DNA from: Gracilaria gracilis
Lineage: Eukaryota > Rhodophyta > Florideophyceae > Gracilariales > Gracilariaceae
Assembly: GCA_030374805.1 (NCBI GenBank)
Contig: JARGSG010000037.1
Location: 124,001-188,000 of the forward strand
Direction: 5' to 3'
DNA: 64,000 nt
In this document: positions 30,376 to 40,976 of the stretch, piece by piece
Numbering within the stretch: the stretch's first letter is position 1
Layout: each line of letters begins with the position of its first letter
Position numbers and translations under genes: made by a program
The notes under the pieces: generated by a model
Told to the model about the DNA's origin: nothing
The model's database searches: none
Seen by the model: only the letters and a program-made list of their open reading frames with translations

Positions 30376-32532
30376 ATGGGCTTATATAATCTGGACTCTG
30401 GCAATGAGCCTGCCGACAACTCGGACTCCAACAACTTGGCACTCGAACCATATTTGGCACCTTCGACTCCCATCGACATAGCGATGCCTACCAAGAACAA
30501 CACCTCCGGTAATCTCTGTGCTCTTTCGGGTGGGACTGCGCGAATGACAGGTGCTGGACCGCGGTTCCGGTCGGTGCCCTTGCCCCAATGTTCGGGGCTT
30601 CCGCTTCTGACGCGGTGTCGGTTGCGACGGCAGCGACTCCTGACTCAGCTCCCGTGTGGGATTGGTTCGATGCCAGCGTGCCGACAAATACGAGAGGATG
30701 GCCCAGTCTTGGGAGTCTCCGCGTACGCGATCCTCAACGCCATAGCGGCCTGTTTGCAAAGCCCCGTGGTTCAATGCCGAAGCCGTTCGGAATGAAACGT
30801 TGATCAACTCCTACGCCATTGACGATTATCTCCCCGGAGGGCTTCCCGTTAGCGTCGTCCGCTCATAGGACTGGCTCGCCCGTATCACGGTCCGTCCAGA
30901 TTGTCTCTGGTATACGAGAAGCGAGAGCCAGGCGTTCGCTCGCCGGGAGATTGCCCAAATTGGGTATGCGCGACATTTCCGGGCTCCGAACGAGCATCCG
31001 GTTCCGTCCCATTACGGGTTCGACGTGGCCTAGTACCGTACATTCGGCGAGGTTGAGTACGGAGATCGACTGCCTGTTGCCTTCGACGAGATTGACCGCT
31101 ATGCAGATGTCATCCAGCCCCACCAGGATCTCATCCTGTGGGCTCGTCCGATTCTTCGGGGCGAGTTCCGGTACCTTCGCAAGTCGTCGCGGTGCGAGTT
31201 CTTCGAAGGCCTCCGTCACGAGAGGAAATAGCGATCCCGCTTCGGGATCTTGGTGTCGTACCAATGCTCGGAGGTTGAGCGAATCGCGGTGCGTTCCCGT
31301 CAAGGGCGATACGTTCCGCTGCCATCGTTTTGCCTGCAGTCGAGGTCCCTTGAGGGTGCCATGTGGAACTCCCCCCATGCCTGACATACGTCGGGCTGTA
31401 CTACATGAAGAATCCGCCGCGCGGCCTTTGGAGCATCCTTTCCACCGAGTGGACTGTCCGTGTCGCGGCGTTCCTACTCTGGGAGGCGTATAATCACTAC
31501 CGGCTTTGGTTTGTACCGGAGATGATTCGCCGATCCATTCGGAATTTGGACCTCACCGATGTGCTCGGATCTGTCCGCAACACGCGGGAAGTGGTGTCCT
31601 TGGTGGAGGTCATCGACGGTGTCGAGTGTGACTCCGTGCCTGCCAGTCAGGTCTCCGAGGGTATCCGTCAGGTTACAGACCGGTCTCCCGGACGTGACGT
31701 CAACGCTGGCGTCTTTTTATACTTCGACCCATGGGAACGGGAGATAGTCCCAGCCGCCGAGACGCCGGAGGGGCGTCAGGTCGAGCGGAGTATCCCAGAG
31801 GGACATCCCAGTGGGTTCGTCTTCGTCGAAGACGAGGACGACGAGAGCCTTGATGAGGCGGGATGCCCTATGGACCAGGGAGCGGGACACCCCATCGACG
31901 TGATCAAAGTACCCAGAGATGACGGTGGATACCCTGATGCGGTAGTACAAGATACGCCCAACGCAGTTGGCGCGTGGCAGGCCTCCGCTTCTGCGGGCAG
32001 AGCGGGTTCGAGTACCGACCCCCAGGCGATCGTCATCCGCAATTTCCTTCGCGGCATGGGTGTGCCCGTGTCTGACACGGTGACTGACTTGGTGCAGTCG
32101 CAAGGCCTTGCGGCTCAGTGGTTCCCCAGATCGTGGGTCCGGCGTGTGATCGAACTCCGTAGATACCAATACATCTTGGCCCTATCATTAAATGTTTCTG
32201 GTTGCTACCGGCCTTTAACAAATTCTCTTCATCTCTCTCCCTTCTCAGGGAGCAGCACCCCGCGAGGGGCGGCTGCTTCTTATCTAAGGGAGGTATTCCG
32301 CTTGAAGCGGCAAATTTCAGTTCTTCGACTTTCTCTTCTTAGGCTTCTTCTTCGTCTTATTCTTCCGTTTCACTGTATAGCGGCTTTTCCGCCGAAGCGG
32401 CCAGTGTTCCGCGTGAGCGGCGTAGCTAGTGTGGACGCTAACCCACTTGGGCTTTGTCGAGCGTGTCCGGTGTCGGCGTGCCGGTCCTCCGGTGGTATTG
32501 AAGTACCTTCGAGCGAGGCAAGTGCTCGATAG
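30376..32532 (+). pseudogene. Gypsy-1 antisense accessory ORF (aORF), family unknown
   Basis: It lies on the strand opposite to gag-pol, between the 3' LTR and the end of pol, reading toward pol. Blocks along it match the Gypsy-2 aORF (50264-52096) in the same order: KAPWFNAEAV against FAPWFHPISV; RPILRGEFRYL against RPIIWAEFRSL; RYVPLPS against WYVPLPA; EAYNHYRLWFVP against a YRLWFLP-containing block; LYFDPWEREI against VYFDPWEQREI; IPEGHPSGFV against IPDGHPIGFV. The N-terminus is Ser/Thr/Pro-rich and the C-terminal third acidic (EDEDDESLDE). I know no family for it. It is broken in several places. Start and end are approximate. Confidence 0.65.
32170..32437. other. Convergent zone between the aORF and the pol end, rich in small hairpins
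   Basis: Short inverted repeats cluster here: AGCAGC with GCTGCT (about 32251-32277), CCGCTTGAAGCGG (32299-32311) and CCGCCGAAGCGG-like sequence near 32390-32410. The two opposing coding strands end on either side, so this could serve as a two-way 3' end region. That role is inference. Confidence 0.4.
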
Positions 32533-33772
32533 GTTCGTGTATGTCCTCCGAAGGGGGGTAGCCGTACCAAAGGACTTGGTATACCAGCTCTTCAGTAGAG
32601 TCTTGGCCGTGCTTCACTATACGGTCCACTACGAACTCGCGTTCGTAGACACTCCGCTCTGGCGGCTTGACCAGTGAGTCCTCATCCCTGGCGGTCGAAT
32701 GGTCCTCAGTTGAGGGGCGGATTGCTCTTCCACTGTCGTGGCTTATGCGGGCCATTACCCTCGACTTCCGTTTCAGCGGCAATGCATCTTGTACAGCAGG
32801 TCTCGGTCCTGCTCCCCAGAGAGCTCCTTGGAGAGTTACACTCTCCGGTGAGGGGTCTGAAGCCACTTGATTGTGGAGCTGCTGCGGGGTCCCGGCTGGA
32901 CGGAATGCGGGCTTCCAGTGTTCCGGCGAGATCGTCCTGATCGACGGAAAACAAGCCTCCGTGCAAGGGGCTATCGAGCGGTGTTTCGTCACGTGCGTTG
33001 ACGACGGTTCGCCGCCAACGGCGGTCCGTGTGGCTCCAACCGTCTTGGTGCCATAGTGAGCAGTCGGAATCACGGAATTACAGTTTTTGGACGGCTCGTC
33101 ACTTTCCATGACACCCTCCGTGGCACGCGTGTGCCCACGGCGTGCACTGTTATGTGCATTGTCACCCTTCAAGAGAGGCGATTCACCCACTGTGCGTGGC
33201 GCGTGTCGCGCCGTGCGCGCCTCCAATTTACTTGGCTTCTGTCCACCTAGAGTGGTGTCCACCTGTACTGATATGGCCATGTGCTCTACCATTCGGGCGT
33301 CTTCATCTACTAAGTCGATTGCCCGTCCCAAGCTTGGGTCTGCCGTCACAGCCCGGTCTCTCACAACTAATTTCTCTTCCAAGTGATCGGTTTTCTCCGC
33401 TGACGGGGCAACATTCGTCTTGTCTCCATTCTGCAATGGCGGTGCGTCTCCGTGTGTGTTCCCGGACGTCGGGCTTTGAATAGCTCTGCTACTGCTGCAG
33501 GCCTGCGCGTCCTCCGTCGGCGACAGTACTGCGCCAGCGATATCTTCCACGTCGTGGCCCGATGTCTCCGGATGCGCATCCCGTCCGGGCATAACATCTC
33601 TACGTAGGCAGTCCGCTTGCGACGACGAAGACGATAACTCTACATCCCCTGACATTGGGCTGTCAGCGGGGCGCTTACTGTCACTCGTCCGTGCGCTTCC
33701 CGTCCGCGACCGCAAGGCTTCATTCATTTCGTCCCAGGCAGTGTCCCGCGCGGGTGCACTATCCGTTTGCAA
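32438..33772 (-). pseudogene. Gypsy-1 pol C-terminus: linker and chromodomain
   Basis: This 444-residue frame has a low-complexity linker rich in Ser, Thr, Asp and Arg (residues 1 to about 370), then a chromodomain at about 376-444: YEREFVVDRIVKHG, LVYQVLWYGYPPSEDIHEPI and LPRSKVLQYHRR. Two aromatic cage positions (Y and W) are visible. In chromoviruses this module follows integrase and steers insertion to marked chromatin. The linker is unusually long. Confidence 0.8.
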
Positions 33773-34009
33773 CGAAGTAGACTTCGGAGAAGCAGCCTAA
33801 CTAGAATGAGCGTCTCCCTCCCCCTCCTCAGCGAGAGCGGCGGGGCCCGGAGCGATAATCCCAGTAGTGAGCACGGCGTGTATGAGCACATATGCGTTTG
33901 CCCCAACTTTGGGGCTACGTTCCGCTTCCGTACGAAGGTCGGCCAAACCAGGCGCGGCGTGCGGTAGAATTGACAGGCTGGGCGGGGTATTATCCGACGT
34001 TGCCGGTCC

Positions 34010-35284
34010 CTAATGGGCTTTGTGTACGGGAGGTTCCGGCGATGGTACCGGCGTAACGCGATCACGCAAGAAGTGTTCGTGCTCACCCTTGATGTTAAAG
34101 ATAACCGTAGTATCGGTGACAGAGATGACCCTGTAAGGATCGTCGGCGATCGGAGAAAGCTTGTGGCATTTCTCTTTTTCCGGATTGTAGTATTCTTTCC
34201 GGAGAGAGACATAGCCACCTTCCCTGATGTTTGGGGCCTTCCTTCGCACACGTGCGTCAAATTTCCGCTTGTAGGCGGCTTGCGCCTTAGAGATTTGCTG
34301 CCCAACTACGAGACTCATTTGTTTCAGCCATTGTTTCCAGGCGTCCCTGTGTAGACGGGGTGAAGGGAATTTATCCAGCGTAGGTTGGGGCTCGACAGCC
34401 ACCGATGGTGGAACACGCGATATGACCAGTTCGAACGGAGAGATCTGGGTAGTGCGATGTACCTGCGTATTGTAGGCATAAGTCACCGCATCGGTGTAGA
34501 GATCCCATTCCGACGGGTGGCCGGCGACGAAAGTTCGCAGCGCATTAAGCATAGTGTGATTAAAGTGCTCCACCTGGCCATTACTTTGCGGATGGTAAGT
34601 CGTATTAAACCAGTTCTTGATGTCCAGTATTCGATACACATCGTGGAAGAACTTCGCAGCGAATTGCGACCCATTATCCGATAGTAAATCAATCGGCGGT
34701 CCGTAGACAAACACCTAGTTGGTTACGAACGCTTGTGCGACCGCACCGGCGGTGATCTTCTTCAGAGGAACCGTCCGCACGAGCTTAGAAAAGAGGTCGG
34801 TTATGACAAGTAGAAACCGATTACCCTGGCGTGTCTGGATAAACTCGCCGAGTATGTCAATCGCCACGAACTCAAGTCGGGCCCTTGCGGAGAAGATCCA
34901 CAACTGTTTGAAGTACTTTTGCAGTTTGAAGCGGTTCTTTGCACAACCAAAACATCCACGAGCAGTGACATACGCATCGAATGCCATAGCTGGCCAATAG
35001 AAGTCCTTTCTGAGGGTCTAGTACAACTTCCTTCCAACAGGGTGGGCCCACAACTTCGCGTTATGCGACAGATGCAAGACTCGAGATTGAAACGAGTGAG
35101 GTACCACAATCTGTGGCTTGTCAGTAACCGTTCGAACCAAGAATCCTTGGTCGTTCAGGACAAAGGGCAGTTGAGCTCTACCGTTCAGACGGGCTCGAAC
35201 CCTACTGCAGAACGGGTCCGTATACTGTTCCCGGATCAATTCTTCTGGTGTTATCGGCACGAATGATCCTGGCACTGGCTCCAT
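34010..35284 (-). pseudogene. Gypsy-1 integrase
   Basis: The zinc module is visible as RVLHLSHNAKLWAHPVGRKL and, after a gap, CFGCAKNRFKLQK. The catalytic core shows FVAIDILGEF (Asp), LLSDNGSQFAAKFFHDV (Asp) and HPQSNGQVEHFNHTML (Glu). The end includes the basic region KRKFDARVRRKAPNIREGGY. It is a fossil. Confidence 0.8.
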
Positions 35285-35308
35285 ATCTGAAACAGCTAAG
35301 ACAGCGTC

Positions 35309-36737
35309 CTAGACGTGCCAACCTTCCGAATCTTCGTCCTCGTCGTCCTCCATGAGGAAACAGGGTATTTCCGGATCATCGACTGGCTCAGCTTCGGCCG
35401 CGATCGGCAAGCGGGAAAGCGCATCATCCCGAGTGTTCAGAATTCCCTTCTTGTACTGCACGTCGAAGTCCAATTCCGACAATCTTAGTCTCCACCGCAT
35501 CAAGCGGCCGGAAGGCTCCGTTATGGAGGGAAGCCATCGCAGGGCCGAATGGTCGGTATGGACGCTAAAATGTCCTCCCATGAGCTACGGTGGCAGCGTC
35601 TAGAGAGCCCAGACTACTGCCAAGCATTCTTTCTCGGGTATCGAGTAATTCCTTTCATGAACGTTAAGGCTTCGAGACCAAAAACCAATTGGAATTCGTT
35701 CGCCACTCTCCGTATTCTGAAACGGAGCACAGCCGATCTGGAAATTGGTGGCATCCGTATCGATGGCATACGGCAATCCGAATTTCGGCAAAGAAAAGAA
35801 TTGGCGGCGACGTTACGGCATCAATGAGCGATGAGAATGCCGTTGCCTTACGGTCGTCGAATGGTTCCAGTTTCACTGGATGTAACTTCCGCAAGAGTTC
35901 ATTCAATGTAGCTGCTATATCCGCGAAGTGCGGAATAAAACGGCGGTAGACATTGCAAAGGCCGAGGAAGGATCGGAGTTCCGTCTGAGTCCGTGGGTGT
36001 TTGGCCTCCTTGAGGGACCGCACACGTACAGCGTCAATCGATAGCCGTCCCGGACGGATTATGTGGCCGAGATATTTCACGGTATCGGTAAAGAACTCGC
36101 ACTTCTTCAACTTCAGTGTGATGCCTGCCTCTCGTAGGACTCGCATCACCTCCCGAACGTGGGTCAAGTGCTCGTCCAGGTTACTGGAGAACACAATGAT
36201 GTCATCCAGGTATACCAGGCACGTCTTCCACTTAAAGCGGGCAAGCAAAATATCCACTGCTCTTTGGAAAGTGGCGGGGGCGTTCGTGAGCCCAAAGAGC
36301 ATCCGGTTGAATCGGTATAGTCCTTGATGACATACAAACACCGTTTTATCACGGTCCTCTGCACTTACTGGGACTTGCCAATATCCCCAGTTTTCGTCGA
36401 GGGTCGTGAACACCTTTGCGCTTACTAGCGAATCGATACATTTGTCCATCCTCGGGATGGGATACACATCCTGGACGGTAGCCGCGTTAAGCTTGCGGTA
36501 ATCGATACAGAAACGCCAAGACCCATCGGGTCTGGGAGCGAGTACCATGGGCGAGGCCCACGGCGACTGGGCCGGTTCAATGACTCCGGCGCGGAGCATC
36601 TTCTCGACTTGAGTCTTTTTTTCCTCCCGAGCTGTCGGTCCTGCCCTGTAAGGGTGTTGCGAGATTGGCCGAGTGTTCGGCATCAAATCTATCCGATGTT
36701 CGGTGATCCCAATTTTTTCAAGGAAGCCCTCCCACAT
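35309..36737 (-). pseudogene. Gypsy-1 reverse transcriptase and RNase H
   Basis: RT starts after protease. Residues 114 (TTLDENWGYWQ) and 176-179 (YLDD in CLVYLDDIIVFSSNL) hold the catalytic Asps. KYLGHIIRPG and TELRSFLGLCNVYRRFIPHF mark palm and thumb. RNase H (about 35827-35309) has YAIDTDATNFQIG, FWSRSLNVHERNYS and HTDHSALRWL. The sequence is close to Gypsy-2 throughout. It is a fossil. Confidence 0.85.
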
Positions 36738-36916
36738 GTGGGTGACTCCCGTAGCATATCCCGTAACTTTTCACGGTGATACTCTAGGACATGGTTAAAG
36801 TCCAAAGACTCGAGCTCCTGTACGGAATCCTTCTTCTCAGATCCAGGTGATTCTGGCCTTCCGTCCGACAGTGTTGGCGTTGCTTCTTTCGACGAGTTCG
36901 AAACTTTTTTACACGA

Positions 36917-37762
36917 CTAGTTTGGCGCAGCGTCTCCCGACGAATTCTTCGGTATGGTTGCGACAGCGCACTTCCCATCTCCCTCCTCAGCTTCAAGGAT
37001 TCCAAGAATCTCTGCGGTGGAGACCTGTGTGGGTACAATAGCCACCGGGTATGGTAACATGGAACCAATGACCTGGTTCTTTACCAACCTCTGTTGAGAG
37101 GAGCTGAAATTAGCAACCAATGCCCTGAAGGGCTTCTCTGGCTCAACAAGTAAAATCCCATTCGCGAGAACCAAGTTCTGCCTTTCGTAAAGAAGAGGCA
37201 ATGGCTGAACGGTTTGTAAGCCGTGCTGCACGGAAGTGACCGTGACCCATGTCTGGGATTCCAGTGGAATGCTAATATACCAAGCCACTCGGAGCTTCGT
37301 CGAAAAACGGTGCGAATCGGCGGGCTGCTGGGCCACCGGCAGTGTAACTTTCCTCTTGAAAGCCTTTTGTAAAGGTCGCCGAACAATTGGCACAGTTGTG
37401 ACATCCTCCAGCTCGACGGTCCTTTTCCGTGGTCGAATTGCTTCGACAAAACGGTCGCAGAAACCACATCCGAGTATGATCGGCGCAGCTAAACGCTTCC
37501 AAACTAGTAGGTCCAGGCGGAAAACGCAACGGCCAAGCCTGACAATCAGGTCAATTACTCCCACGATTGAAAGGGGACTGTTGGTTGCATCCGCTACCTC
37601 GGTCGGGGGGGCCGGCCGAATCTGAGACGATAACTGCGGCGGAATAAGCGATTGAACCAAAAAGTTTGGACCAGCACCCGTGTCGAGAACGGATAACTGC
37701 CGAACCATATAATGGTTGGATATCCTGAGGTTGGCAAAAACTTTGTAGTTTCGTTTCGCCAT
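36917..37762 (-). pseudogene. Gypsy-1 aspartic protease
   Basis: In this 281-residue frame, LDTGAGPNFLVQSLIPP (active-site Asp at residue 27) and a later IILGCGFCDRFV correspond to the DTG loop and the ILG box of retropepsins. The start MAKRNYKV is kept in Gypsy-2 (57822). It is a fossil. Confidence 0.75.
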
Positions 37763-38120
37763 GACCAGAACTTTATCCGGAGCGCGGACATTGCGTGACC
37801 GTTCTCACGGGCGACGGAAAACATCGAGATGTTCCGAGTCCACGTCTGTCGTGGCCATCTTCCTCGTGAGGATTATGACCGGGAAGCGAGGTTTTGCAAC
37901 CTCCGGCGCGGTTGAGCTCGACTTTGATTGCGCCGCTCCGTCAAAAGAGGCTCCCATGCTCAGTTTTTCTGAGCGTCGCCGCTACTTTGCGGAACCGTTG
38001 GGCTCGCAGATGCGGCTGCCGCTTCACCATGAGGCGGTGAAGATTCCTATTTTCCAGGCTGAGTATCCGCCTTCGCACGAAAGTACGATTTGTCGGGAAC
38101 GCGTTCCCGTTTGGCGGGCG

Positions 38121-39157
38121 TCAACGACTCATAATGGAGAACAATTTTTGCCATCTCCCTGAATGGTAATATACAGTTCGGGTCAATGTGACCATGTTGT
38201 TAACAAATATGGCATATGAGCTGAAGAAGAAAATCCGCATTGGGCGGCCTTCGCTCCTGTCTCGGGGGCATGGATCCTTCCAATCGGGACGGGAGTTTCT
38301 GTATCCGCCAGAGTGCGCCACTGGCAATGCCGGAACATGATTACTGGCGTACAGAGCAGCATCCGAATCTTCGGTAGTCGGTCCCATCGTAGATGGCAGG
38401 TCCGACGTTGCCAACGATTGGTCACTCTGCACTATGTGCACGTTGTCGTAGTTGGCATGGGCTGAACCTCTCGATTGAGGCTGTAATGAATCCTTCTCTT
38501 CCAAATGGAAGTGTCGGCGTGTTTGAGACTTAATGACGGAACGTGCTCGGGCCGCATCACCCTCAGCTTGGGCAAATTGAATCAGCTCCAAGTAGGAGAT
38601 CTTGCGCTTGTTCTCCCGATAGCGGGCAACAAAAGTCCTAATCGGGGGAACCAAGCCAACGACAAACATTGTACATCGCTCGGCCGCGGAGTAGAAGTTT
38701 CCACAGCGGTGAAAGGCCTTATTCAGCCGTGTAGAATAAACGGTCTCCGTCTCTTCCGGTCCTTGCCTCGCGTCGCGCAATGCGAGTTTGGCATCTTGAA
38801 TTGCGTTTCCTGTAGCATAGGATCGCAGGAGGTACTGCACAGCCTCTAGCCAACAGGTCACTCCTCCTTCGGAGGCATGAGAAGATCCGCGGACCGAGTT
38901 GTACTGGTCCTCCGCCATACCTTTCGAAAAGTAAGGCAGTGCGATGTAGGCTTGCGCCTCAGACATCCGAAGTACATCTGCTTCCCCCAAACATATCGGG
39001 CGAGAAAGTCTAACACCAGGATTGGATCTTGCCCAGAGAACTTATTGGGCTTCAATGTGAGCTCCAGCCGCTTAATGTGGTCTTTCACTCGTTCAGTCTT
39101 GCGAGGGGTTCTTTCTCCACTGGAGTCCTCCAGCCGATAATATCGGTACGATAACAA
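38121..39157 (-). pseudogene. Gypsy-1 gag: capsid and zinc-knuckle region
   Basis: The capsid reads AYIALPYFSKGMAEDQYNSV and AFHRCGNFYSAAERCTMFVV, both matched in Gypsy-2. Sequence at about 38170-38215 corresponds to the CCHC knuckle seen whole in Gypsy-2. It is a fossil with several interruptions. Confidence 0.7.
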
Positions 39158-39183
39158 CTTCCAATATAATAGATTCTTCGGCT

Positions 39184-39993
39184 TCAGTTCCTTGAGTCCA
39201 AGGTGATTTTGTCCTTTTGAACGGCTCTACGCAACGCCTCGCGTGGCCTCGGTGTCTCAAGAGCGGGTAGCACGAGAGCGTGGGGGCTCGTCCTCACATT
39301 CCGAGGAATCGGTTGACGGGTTCCTGACTCAGGCATCAGACCGAGAGGATGGATGAGAACACGAATCAGGTTACAATTTACCCTTTCTCTTCTTTCCCGC
39401 ATGGCGGTCCTTGAAGCGGTGCGACTTCCGAGAACCTTCGGAAACCATCACGCCGGGCGCCACAGCATCGCAGATGATGGTGCGCTCAACCGTTTCCAGA
39501 CGGGCCGCTAAGCGGTTTAAACGATCAGTTTTTTACTCATGCAGGACAGCCGATTCCTTTCGGTCTTCTATGATCTGGTTGACATCAGACCGTAAGACAC
39601 GGACGTCTTGCGAAACATCCCGAACATCGGCTTCGTACAGTCGTTGCCGGAGCTTCGTAATGTCTTGAATCAGAGCTACGTGCGAGTTCTGCACCACGCG
39701 CACTTGTGCCTCTAATTCACGGAGGGTATACTCGTCGGACATCGACGAATTGGCTTCAGCCGCTTGCGCGGAATTAGCCGGTCGTTGAGCCGGTGGGCCC
39801 CATTGTTGGTACGGGAACACCTAGAAGCCGGTGCTTGAGCGTTATCACCCGGGACATTCAGTACATCTGTTGGTAACGGCGGGAGGCTCTGAGAAAGTCC
39901 AGATGATTCCGGTGGTCTGACAATTGGGCCAGGTGCCGACCCAGCCTTCGAGCGACCATTGTCACGGCGAGCTGTCATAGTCTGCCAAAGCAA
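39184..39993 (-). pseudogene. Gypsy-1 gag N-terminal region with coiled coil
   Basis: The 95-residue frame at 39533-39820 has a heptad pattern (LRELEAQVRVVQNSHVALIQ, DITKLRQRLYEADVRDV), suggesting a coiled coil. Gypsy-2 has a similar segment near 59351-59749. The upstream part is rich in Pro and Ser. It is a fossil. Confidence 0.55.
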
Positions 39994-40114
39994 TTGGGCG
40001 AATTAAACGATCGATTACCGCTTCAAAAAATGGTCCGAAGTGGATACTCCCAATGCAGAGGGATCCAGCACCAGTTTCCACTACAGCCAATGTTGGCAAT
40101 AAAGCCGATTCTTA

Positions 40115-40126
40115 GTCGCGATACCA
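40115..40126 (-). other. Gypsy-1 primer-binding site
   Basis: The minus strand reads TGGTATCGCGAC two bases after the 5' LTR ends. The TGG start fits pairing with a tRNA 3' CCA end. I cannot name the tRNA. Confidence 0.6.
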
Positions 40127-40128
40127 CT

Positions 40129-40976
40129 TGTGGGGCAAAGCCGGGAACGGAAAGAAAGAACACAAACCGCGCCAGCGGCTACCCACACAAGGTGTTCAGC
40201 CTTGCTCCTTATTGAGGCAGAGCAGGGGCAGAACCATCCGATGAGGCCGACACGTGCCGGGCGTAACTCCAGGGGGCCTCTTCCTGACTTACAGGCGGAG
40301 GTTGAGGGTGGCAATCGAAGCGCCAAAAGGTTGGAATCCACTGGGTAGGGCGTATCCTGTAGCAAAAGGGGCAAGATAGAAGGTAGCAAAACGAACCGCA
40401 GTGCGGAGCACAGACTCGTGAGAGCGGTGAATAATCCCGAGAAAAAAAGGGCAAACCTGTACAACAGGGCGAAGTGTAACGAAGCCGTAAAACGGGAAAA
40501 AAAAAGTGTACGAAAGAATTATAAATAAAAGGCCGAAACGACGGATCGGTGCTTCTCGGTGACGGAGGTGGGTAACTTGTCCGGATAGGCGGCGGTTTTC
40601 CCCAGGAATGGGGCGGAAGACCGTGCGCAAGCGGAACTACAGTTAGAGCCAAAGCCTCGTTGAGGTTTTACTTCCCGTACAGTGGCGGCAAGTGCCGTCG
40701 CTGATATACGGCTGACAAGTATCACTAAAATATCGAAGTACCCGGAACGCCGGCCAACACTACCCACGTGTACCTCCGTGGCACTCTTGCAACGGGGCTT
40801 CCGGTAATCGGTCGCGGGCACACACGTGTCACGCTAATTCTACCCTTCATAGGCGGATCTCTGATCCGGGCCAAATAGGCTAATAGAGTTCATAATAGTA
40901 GGAAGTTCAGGCTAAAAAAACGACGGATATATGAGTGGCATCCCCCTCAGTCCGTGCCAAGGGCAATTGCTCTACA
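40129..40976 (-). repeat. Gypsy-1 5' LTR (848 bp)
   Basis: Partner of 29476-30321. It starts TGTGGGG and ends CTCTACA on the plus strand, so it keeps TG...CA ends. Both copies hold a hydrophobic minus-strand ORF of about 127 residues, which I take to be chance within an LTR. Confidence 0.9.

Larger units (their letters stand above)
29476..40976 (-). mobile_element. Gypsy-1: chromodomain Ty3/Gypsy retrotransposon with an antisense ORF (11.5 kb)
   Basis: LTRs lie at 29476-30321 and 40129-40976. The minus strand carries gag, protease, RT, RNase H, integrase, a long linker and a C-terminal chromodomain, which is the chromovirus plan. Between the end of pol and the 3' LTR, an extra reading frame lies on the plus strand. 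The flanks ACGCG and ATGTG look like a 5-bp duplication altered by two C-to-T changes. By eye the LTRs differ at about 5 percent. The element is broken in roughly ten places. It is a sister of Gypsy-2. Confidence 0.9.

Noticed and set aside
33056-33483. Several plus-strand ORFs of 60-113 residues opposite the Gypsy-1 linker
   Set aside because: They overlap the GC-rich low-complexity linker of pol, have no counterpart opposite the Gypsy-2 linker, and look like shadows, unlike the aORF.
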